In this document: positions 55,441 through 64,000 of the stretch, piece by piece
Numbering within the stretch: the stretch's first letter is position 1
Layout of the letters: every line of letters begins with the position of its first letter
Assembly (NCBI GenBank): GCA_029706075.1
Contig: JAINUG010000018.1
Location: 2,317,001-2,381,000, forward strand
Length of the DNA stretch: 64,000 nt
Direction: 5' to 3'
DNA from: Aldrovandia affinis
Lineage: Eukaryota; Chordata; Actinopteri; Notacanthiformes; Halosauridae
Translations under genes and position numbers: made by a program
The notes under the pieces: model-generated
Seen by the model: the letters and a program-made list of their open reading frames with translations, nothing else
The model's database searches: none
Told to the model about the DNA's origin: nothing

Positions 55441-58400
55441 TGAATGAAAGAAGACAAAAAAATGAAAAGATCCCGTGGATCCCCAATTTCCCAATTATCT
55501 TGTTTCACCCTGGTTTCACATTCCAACACTTGCTTCAGGATAAACATACAGCTTTTATTGTGACATAATGCACACATTTTCTGACACATATAAAGACAAA
55601 GAAATATATATTTCTTAGAAAATATATAGAAAAACATTTATTACTAATAAAAATTAACAATAAGTCTATAAGCCAAATTGCTGTTCTCTGTAAAAGCAAC
55701 ACGGACTAAGGGGGAAGTAGGTTTGTGATAACCCTGAAGTGGTAACAAATTTGAAAAAGTTTATACACACTAATTTACAATTCGAGAGTCAAAATATTTG
55801 CATATCGCTTCCATGAAATGAGCCCCTGAACAGTAGGCAGGGTAAGCAGTGCATTTGCTTAGCGACTATTCTAATTTTACCTGCAGGCCTCTCTACCTTC
55901 CCTCATTCCAGGAATACTGAAAATAACAATTTTAACATCCCAACTTTTGAAATGAATCAAAGCAGGTTTCTGTCTAACCCTCTGATTAAATGTGATAAAA
56001 GGAATTTAAACTAGTTACATAAAATTCGATCCACAATGTTTTCCATTGATTGCAGCCATGTGGGAGATCACATTGTTAGCTAGCTAGCCTGCGTTCTAGT
56101 AGCATGCAAAGCTAGCAGTCATTAGCCAGCTAAATAAAACTGTAGTTTTAAATACAAAATTAAAACCCTACCTAACACACACCAGTTTGTCGATATTCAA
56201 ATTGAACAAGACTAAAATATTTAAACTCCACTCTCCAGATAAGCTATACTCATTTATCAATAGCTCTATTGGACTCCCGACGTCACTATAATATTTCCAC
56301 AGGGGGTTAAATGATAGAATTACAGTAATATTCATCAAAAGGGATGATTGGTTATCTATGAGGTATCTGAACTTAAATAGGTTTCAGTGGGAACCCAGCA
56401 TGAAGCCAGGCTTCCGGACGGGGTTAAATTCTTGTCATGTTTTTATTGTGCAATCAGAGACAGAAAAAATATCCCATTGACATCAACTGATATCCATTTT
56501 TCAAATAGATTTCAGCAGGAAGCCAGGCTTCCATGGGTCAACTTTAACTTAACAAGAATGGAATTTGAGATGTCTGATATATGCTGCTATTTTGCCAAAT
56601 AATTGTGTATGGCTCCAGCAAACGGGGCTCAAGTCACACATTCTTTTGTTTATGTAATAATGTTCATGACTTCCAGTTTTGAGGAAGTAATGCTTCTTTG
56701 AATGTTGACAAACTTGCAAAACCACTTTTGAGAAAACAGCCTCCAAAGTTTCTGTAATCATTTTCACATTTGACCATAAAATCTCTCTCAATATATATAG
56801 CAACCATATATATATATACATAAAGGAATAGTTAAACCAAATTTCCAAAAATTGTCCTTATTTTATGTTGAATCTCCAAATAAATAAATAAATCTATCTG
56901 AATTCATCTTAAAATCTGTCTTTGCTGAACTGTTGTGCTTGTGAGATATAGTTGTGGTTGGCCTTTTGTTTTGCAGTCATGGTCAAACATCAACAGTATT
57001 CTATTCCCCATTGTACTATAAAAAATGATGTCTATTCACCATTCAACACCTGAAAATAGTCCTGTTCATGCTCACTCAGAATATTATCCTGTTCACGGTC
57101 ACTCAGCCTAAGCCCCACCCCTCTCTTGAAGCAATGTTGCACAAAATAAAATAAAAAAGTTTTGCTAGAATATTCATTGGTACAGGGAATATTTCATATT
57201 AAAATGTAATCAGTTACGTTCACATTTTTGCGATGATCTTATGGAAAGATGCTATCGTTAGGCAGCTTGTAGCATACTAGATAATCTTGTATCTAGCAAA
57301 AAAAAGTTCTTATGAGCTAATAATTAGCTTGGTGACCGCTAGCTGACTGTTAGTAATGATCACTGACAAATGTATAAGTCTCCACTTCAGAGTTTTTATG
57401 GATTAATGATCCGAATCACAGCAAATCATCAGTGTCTCTGATATCATTGAAAGCCAAACATTTCCAATATTTCAAATGGTAATGAAACATTTTGTTTCCA
57501 CAAGCTTGTTATATAGTACAAAATCTTGTGTTTACATGTATTTCTATGGTACAGACCATGGACTTGCTTTGATTACATTGAGAAGAGTCACGGCCAACAA
57601 TGGGATTCTTCAAAGGACCAAGGATGTTCTGCCTCCTTATTTGAACCACTTTCCTCACCAACAAAAAGTTATTTGTTTACCTCAAAAGCTACATAACTTG
57701 TAAATTATTGTGGTTTGACAAACTAGTTGGTTAAATGGGGAATTCCCTTCCCTACATCCCTCCATGATATCCTGATATTATCCTACCCATCCTTTCAAAG
57801 TGGTCCTGCCTGGCATACTGTATATATATATTATAAGTTGAATGTCTGTGTTGGGGAATTAAACATAACTTCCAGTCAAGTTAGATCTTGCTTGGTTCTC
57901 CACATTCCTCCACTAGGCAGTGTTAGTACTTACAGTAGTAGACACATAGCAATAGTTAAAATGGGATAAACTCTACTCAAACTGATAACGCATTTCCATG
58001 CTAATTCAGTTTGAATTGCAATTCTATCTGGACTTATTTATTTTTCAAACCCATTTAATTTGACTGCAGATTTTCCCCTCCAATAACTCCCTGTGACAGA
58101 TCACTTCTACTAATGGGCTTTGCACTTACAGCCAAGTAAAATGTAATGATGGAAGGGACACAGTAACTGCACATCACAGAATGTGCATTGACCATTACCT
58201 TCCATAATGTGATGCCTAACAGCCCTTGATCTTCTTAACTGTTTGTTACAATGAGACATATGACTAGATCTATCAGGCTTTTTTCTCCTTCAGACTGAGT
58301 CTCTGACAGAGGACATGTATCCAGATTTCTGGTGGTAATGGCAGTGCTATTTTTTAAATATAAATCAATGGTTGTATTCTGTTACATGGTTAGAAAATAA

Positions 58401-61214
58401 TAATGTTTGTAGCCCTAAACCATTCATCTTGTGGGACGAAATGAACACCAGACCTTGACATGCATATTTATGGAATAAATATGCACAAATTAAATTAAGT
58501 AGATGTCTACAGGGTTCAAATGAGCGGGTCACATTTTTTAAGGATTAGTCCACACAGATGTGCGTGGCAAAACATAGGAAAAAAGCAGTTTTTCAATATG
58601 TATAAAAAATCCACACACCTTCACCCTCTCATGTCAGCTGTTTCCAGAATCCCTCCCCTTCCCAATATCCACCTCTATTTCTTTTTTATTTACATGTTGG
58701 CCATGCCATCCAATGGGAGGGTGATGTGGGGTGTCAACAACTTGTTGCTACAGCCAGGTTTTCCAAGCCAAATTTCAAATGACCGCATCGGAGGACTGCA
58801 CATGATTCTGCAGCAGTGTACGGCTGGTGTAGGTGGCACAGCAGTTTAGTGATTCTAAACTGGTGGAAAAAAGCATATGTTCAAACATTTCATTTATAAA
58901 ATCAACACATACAATCAAATAATTACCCTTGTACCCTTGTTTTTAACTGGTTTGTTATAGCAATATAGATATCCCATCAAAGTGCATGAATATGTATGAC
59001 AACAGTAAAAAAAATATCCTTTTATGAGGTTCTAATGGAAATTAACTGAAAGACTTGAAAGTTTTGGGAGATGAATTATGTAATCTACATTGTCAATTAC
59101 CACTATAGACATACTGTATGAGCTACTTGAATAAAATGTTTTTTATTACCAAAAGTGTCTTTTTAGGTACTGCATATTAAATATTACATCTTGAATATTC
59201 CATGCGAAAAGGGCTCTTATTCCAAGTTGAGAAGCCTCTGAAAGCACTATTTACATGTATTATGCAAACACATGCACTGAAACTAATATACTACTGCAGT
59301 ATGTTCTCTACAGATTTCTGAACTGAGATCAGAGGTTTATTAAGCCACAGTGCTACTCAAAGCATCTGTGGGCCCTTCCCTAATATTTCCCACAAGGGCC
59401 CTTCCTCTTCCTCATCTGATATCTGCAAGGCTATGGCGCTGATACCTCGCACAGCACCCTGCGGTCTAGCAACCTGCACTTCGTACTGAACATGGAGCTC
59501 AACTGCATGTGTAGAAATAACAGGAACAAATACTGCTTTCAGAATTTTAAACATGTCTACATCCTGACAATTATCCCTAAAGATAACAATCCCCTTCAGC
59601 TCAGAAGAATTAACTGTGTAATAGGAGTAAGCGTTGTCTGTTTTGCCTATAATAGGATTTTTTTTTAAAGTCTGATGCACATGATATCAAATCAGACATG
59701 TTTCAGGAACAGATAATGAAACTGAATTATTTCCTGTTAACTCTAATCATGTTAGAGTCAGCAATGGCGCAGATCTCCTGTTGCTGGAAGCTTTGATCTC
59801 TCCATACAAATCTAATGTTGTAAAATGTTGCGTTGTATGTGCAAAACACAGTCTGTAATCGAATATTGCGATTTGTAGCTGTCTGTCAGCCTATGAAAAC
59901 CAAAAGAAAAAAACAGTCATAACTTTGACTAAAAACTTAATGCAAGTGTTGATTGAATCCAGGCCATTATCTTGGTCGGAGAGAATGAATAAAAATACCT
60001 GAGTATCTTGTTCACACTTGTCTCAGTGTGAAGAATATCTTTGATAAAAGCTAAAATATAACTCCAAGCATGTAATTACATGCGGTTGGGTTATGGTATA
60101 TATTAGTGTAAATAAAGCATATCAACTGTCCGGTTAGTTATACTTTATTTGCTTGGAAACCCATACCTACGGTAAAATAGCCTACTATTTTATTTATTCT
60201 CATGTAATATTATCCATTTCAACAGGTGGATATTTTTACTGAAGCATTTCAGATTATGCAACCTTCTCACGGTTACAAAATGAGAGCCAACCCTGTATTA
60301 CTACTGCAAGTTGCAGGGTCAGTCCTCTAGGCATTGCATCATACTGCCATCACATTGGCAAGATTAACATAAATGATTACCTCACGTTTATTCTAATTTT
60401 GCATACTGAATTGAGTGCACATGGCCAAAGATATACAGGCCAAATTCAGATATACAGTATAAATCTTATATTGAAAGTGAGTATGCATGCCACTGTAGTA
60501 CAATGCAACAGCACGTTTAAGTAATAGTTTAAGTGTTATATTAAAGTTATATTGAGTTTATGTCTGGATTTTGGCATTCTGTTCTATGTGGCAGTACTGG
60601 CTGACATGTTAAAAAATGAAAAAGAAAATAATAAATAGGTGAGACTCCTTATTTAGATTAATCTTGCTTGATTGCCTACCATAGTTAGATTTTAAAGCTT
60701 GGCTGGATCGTGTCTGGAGCTGTGTTTGGGGTACTCAAACAAACCTTTATTGGGAGAGGCGCTTATTTTACATACATTTTTTTTATTTGTGTGTGAAGAT
60801 AGACGTAACTTAAAGCCACATACTATTTTTTTTACTTCAATACACCATATCGCTCAGTGGAAAATTGAATGTTTCCCTGCTGCAGTTGATTCTCTTGTTT
60901 TTCTATGATTTGTCAATAACCTGATTTGAAATGGGTCTTTTGTAGCATTGATAATTGCATAGTAAGAGTTACATAACACACCATAATGCATCATAAACAT
61001 ACAAATATTATAACCGGTTTATTATCATCAGATTCATTAGCGGTTATTACCTTCCTACTGTAATATAAATTACATTATGTTTGAATGACAGTGTAAGTGT
61101 GCTTTGTCTGGGCAAATCATAATTGCAAAAGACAAATTGCTTGATTCAAATGGCTGTTATAAACAAATGTCATCGTGCCACTGCGAAATCAAAATCAAAA
61201 TGATTTAGACAACA
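55441..61214. other. unassigned AT-rich DNA
   Basis: About 5.8 kb without a recognisable gene or complete element. Minor features are a short diverged repeat around GAAGCCAGGCTTCC (about 56393 and 56519), AT runs near 56800, the 16-bp palindrome at 60068-60083, and frames (58520-58849, 59357-59680) without domain features. Confidence 0.4.
60068..60083. repeat. 16-bp perfect palindrome
   Basis: GCATGTAATTACATGC is its own reverse complement. It is centred on TAATTA, the core bound by many homeodomain dimers. No other context supports a regulatory role. Confidence 0.6.
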
Positions 61215-62370
61215 GGGCCCGTATTCACAAAGCATTTTATCTTACCACTAGGAGTACTTCTAAATCGAACTAAAACTTTTTAGTTAGGAGTCCCACCTTA
61301 AAACCTATTCACAAAGCTGCAAAGACAAACCCATACTAAGGAATTCCTACAATTGTCAAGCTAAGAGTGAGGGCGGGGTTGACGGCGTTGCTAGGGATGA
61401 CGTTGTTTCTCATGAACGAGCTTACTCAGAATGCCCACAGTGATTGGCTGATATAGGGGATGGGTCATCATAGAGAAACAGTTTTTCTGCCGCTGTTTTT
61501 ACAGTAACAATTACCTAAATCTCGATGCAGAGTTACAGTGAAGAGATAGACAACCATGTATGTTTTGGTTTGCTTTGTTTTTCATACTAAATGCCTTTCC
61601 GGGAGGCAGGTTTTTAGAAACGCGACCGAATTAAATAAAATTGAAATATTAGCGATCTTTTAATTTTTTATTAAATTAATTCAGCCATAAAACCACCCTA
61701 GTTAAATTGCCTAAGGCGTACTGAATCTAAAAATGTATTTTGTGAAATTTTCGAATAAAGATTTAGTGAAATAACTTACATTGAAAACTGAAATTATCAT
61801 TCATTCGAAACGTGCCTTTGGCCCGGTTATTATTTTTTTGCTGATCTGAAAAATGATCCAATCCGTGAGTTTTTTGATCCGTTGCACCCCTATTATATTC
61901 TAATAAAGATTATAAAATACAAATGTAGGCTACGTGTCACTGATTTAACATGAAACCAAGAATACTGACTAGTCAATTGGTTACATGTCTGCATCTCGTA
62001 AACAATCAGCGGGTATCTATATATAATATATATAATATAATATATATAATATCCTCGCGATTGAGGCGGTACCTTTTTATGAGCTCTGTATCATTCAATA
62101 TCTCCAGTGTTGACGCGATTGCGACAACAGCAGATTTTTGGATCGCCGTGAGTAGGTCTTTAGCGACCTAGAAGTCCTCTTGCCTGCTTCTAACTTGTCC
62201 TGGACTTAGGAGCTGTTTTTAGCTCTCAAACCCTTTGTGAAATACTCTTATCCCAAAAATGTAGGAGTCCTACATTTATGAGTGACACGCCCATTATTTT
62301 TCGGACTTGCTCCTAAATCGCGGAGTTAGGACCAACTTTTACCCTTAAAATGCTTTGTGAATATGGGCCC
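61215..62370. mobile_element. Harbinger-like MITE (GGGCCCGTATTCACAAAGC family)
   Basis: The ends GGGCCCGTATTCACAAAGCA and, inverted, GGGCCCATATTCACAAAGCA match over about 25 bp before diverging, with further subterminal similarity (AGGAGT, TAAATCG). The length is 1,156 bp. No transposase frame is readable. I could not confirm a 3-bp target duplication (ACA against AGG). The GGGCCC start and the family's known teleost distribution suggest PIF/Harbinger. An AT repeat (62020-62053) lies inside. Confidence 0.75.
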
Positions 62371-62542
62371 AGGTCTGTATATTACGTAATGTATAAATGC
62401 GATAATCCTGACACAAAAGTAATTGAATCCAGCATATTTACATCATATCATATTACATTGCAGTTGTGTCCACATGGTGGTACCCTGAGTGTGATTGTTA
62501 CTGAAGCAAATTTGTGACAGTGGTATAACAGCATTGGGCATA

Positions 62543-62640
62543 CACTATATGGCCAAAAGTCAGTGGATACCCCTACTAATTATTGAGTTCAGGTGTTTCA
62601 GCCACACCCATTGCCAACAGGTGCATAAAATCCAGCACAT
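62543..62640 (+). mobile_element. Tc1-like left-end fragment
   Basis: CACTATATGGCCAAAAGTCA then GAGTTCAGGTGTTTCAGCCA is the left end of a common fish Tc1 family. Only about 100 bp remain and no transposase is present. Confidence 0.75.
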
Positions 62641-62996
62641 ATGTAACCCAGACAAATAGAGCCTAGTAATAATGCACTTCTAGTGTTATGAAATGATAAA
62701 TAGAATGACCCTTAGAAGAAATGAATAAGTACTACATACTAGACACTGAAGAGAAAAAACTATAATTTAAATAATTTAAGATAATAAAGGGAAACTGGGA
62801 CATGAATGTTAACTGAACTGTGACATGTATAACCAAAATGGTGTTTCATGTGAGAAACTTGGGAAGGTGATTAGTGTATTTTATCTGACAGTGATAAGCC
62901 AATAAGAAAAGTAATCTTGTTGAGAGTAGGCCAGTTAGAAAGTAGGATCCGCCCTTAGTTCGTTTTGAGCTAAGTGAGAGAGAAGGCATGTCCAGG

Positions 62997-63246
62997 CCGA
63001 GGCGTAGCGTGGGGGGTGCCATGCACCGGGCGCAAAATTCCGAGGGGCGCAAACATTTTTTTTTCCCATGCACCCCCCGGTCCGCCGGTCTGTGGAAAAA
63101 TGGTCTTGCATGAAACCGGTCTGTGGTGCAAAAAAGGTTGGGGACCACTGCCCTAACTGGTGGAAGGGACTCAGGGAGTGCTAACGGTTCACGGATTACC
63201 GTTACGTGCCTCGCCCCGGGCGCTGGCAACCCACGCTACGCCACTG
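62997..63246. mobile_element. small hAT-type MITE with 8-bp target duplication
   Basis: TGTCCAGG at 62989-62996 and again at 63247-63254 flank a 250-bp element with ends CCGAGGCGTAGCGTGGG and, inverted, CAGTGGCGTAGCGTGGG. The 8-bp duplication and CAG-type ends fit hAT. Inside, on the minus strand from 63150 to about 63065, is CAGTGGTCCCCAACCTTTTT and more of a widespread vertebrate hAT terminus, so one hAT end is nested in, or was captured by, another. No coding capacity. Confidence 0.82.
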
Positions 63247-63361
63247 TGTCCAGGCATGTTCATTCTGCGAGAAGCCATGTTCAAGTAGACTAGGCTACAG
63301 ATGTGTTTGCTCTGAAGACTAACAGCAGGATATCGAATTAGCTTTCAGTAATAGCTATCTA

Positions 63362-63568
63362 GTGAGGATTTTAATAGTACTATCCGAGTGTGAAACAAAT
63401 AGTAACGGCTACAGAATCGAACTGAGAATATTAGCTAAGAGAGCTAGCAACGTAGTGGCAACGTTCCTCCGTTTGCCCTTGGAAAAAGACGGCAAGTTTC
63501 TCCGCGACCGAATCACCTTTCCAAGTTTCCAATTGCTGTACATTCGAAAATTTCCCTTGGTGAGTTAG
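63362..63568 (+). other. possible first exon at the right edge
   Basis: A 66-codon frame (MRILIVLSECETNSNGYRIE onward) has higher CpG than the AT-rich DNA to its left. It includes GTGAGT at 63560-63565, a good splice donor. The region to 63830 stays CpG-richer, as near some promoters, and includes CTTGCAGATTG (63824-63834), acceptor-like. No domain is recognised and no downstream exon can be seen before the window ends. It could be an untranslated exon or chance. Confidence 0.2.
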
Positions 63569-64000
63569 TACTTTAATTTTGACAATGTCTTTGGATGGTG
63601 TGTGTAATATAGGCCTATTGTTGTTGGTAAATGAGATGAGACAAATCTTTCTAAAAACTGGTTAGCCTAACGTTGAGCTAGCTGGCTTCGCGGCTCGTGG
63701 TTAGCGGCGTTGTTCTTTGATCTGTGGGTGTTGAGTGTCGGGGGTGTTCGGGTGTTTTCGTCACCGAGACTGCAGGCGGTTTCGGCGACTGATCTCGCAA
63801 GTGCATCTCTGTTGCCTGATATCTTGCAGATTGGAGTGATGACGATAGCTGTGGGTTGCAGTTGTTTTGTGTCTTAATGATGATCATGTTAGCCAGTAGC
63901 TAGCATGACAATAGTGATGTGAAGCTAAGTTAGCTGACTCAAGCTAATGATACCTCTGGTTTAGTTAAGATGACAACATTTTTGACATGGGTTTCAACAT

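Noticed and set aside
55012-55443. 143-codon plus-strand frame in a GC-rich segment
   Set aside because: Frames of similar length are open on the other strand, so composition explains it; it also borders an L1.
1-64000. CRISPR array or bacterial operon
   Set aside because: No regularly spaced repeats with unique spacers and no prokaryotic gene layout; the tandem repeats are microsatellites.
1-64000. Firm species assignment to an eel
   Set aside because: UnaL2-type tails and UnaSINE1-like bodies may also occur in other fish, and I cannot run an alignment.

Overview
The window looks like nuclear DNA of a ray-finned fish. It is AT-rich, has no bacterial-style operons, and is packed with decayed transposons typical of teleosts: Tc1-like, PIF/Harbinger, piggyBac and hAT DNA elements; L2, L1, CR1 and jockey/I-type LINEs; a DIRS-like tyrosine-recombinase element; LTR elements and tRNA-derived SINEs. 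One LINE ends in the stem-loop with a GGATA loop plus (TGTAA)n known from the eel element UnaL2, and a SINE fragment near 19.0 kb resembles UnaSINE1. This hints at an eel-like or early-branching teleost but does not prove it. I found no convincing host protein-coding gene, rRNA, tRNA or CRISPR array. The only hints of host function are a possible first exon at the right edge (63.36-63.56 kb) and a repeat-free block near 24.3 kb that could be regulatory.

Layout. 0.2-3.1 kb: a decayed Tc1 element, a TA microsatellite, and a 1,620 bp palindromic Tc1 derivative inserted in it. 3.1-7.2 kb: mostly unassigned DNA. 7.3-9.8 kb: a LINE tail, a DIRS-like remnant, a 5'-truncated L2 copy and half a Tc1 element. 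11.8-12.8 kb: a hAT-like remnant with a frameshifted BED zinc-finger exon. 13.7-15.3 kb: a Tc1 transposase split by a solo LTR. 18.4-23.6 kb: a deleted Tc1, SINE and LINE pieces, a 1.5 kb piggyBac-type element and a CR1 3' end. 25.0-27.5 kb: a palindromic MITE, a decayed L1 and a Harbinger deletion derivative. 28.0-32.8 kb: a nearly intact L2 reverse transcriptase embedded in an older LINE that also carries a SINE and another retroposon. 33.1-35.0 kb: a non-autonomous LTR element. 35.2-36.0 kb: a CR1 copy. 37.5-38.9 kb: a Harbinger copy with part of its transposase. 39.8-43.1 kb: a possible LTR, a SINE, and a solo LTR swollen by a 419 bp pyrimidine tract. 43.3-47.8 kb: a nearly full-length two-ORF LINE. 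48.7-55.0 kb: a Tc1 remnant, a 196 bp tandem duplication and a second L1. 61.2-63.3 kb: a Harbinger-type MITE, a Tc1 end and a small hAT MITE.

The elements record an order of events: insertions inside insertions, target duplications, deletion derivatives next to their longer relatives, and two SINE families sharing one tail. The best leads are the palindromic Tc1, the hairpin formed inside the first Tc1 copy, the non-autonomous LTR family with its passenger ORF, the three-hairpin cluster at 36.52-36.65 kb and the pyrimidine tract at 42.5 kb.
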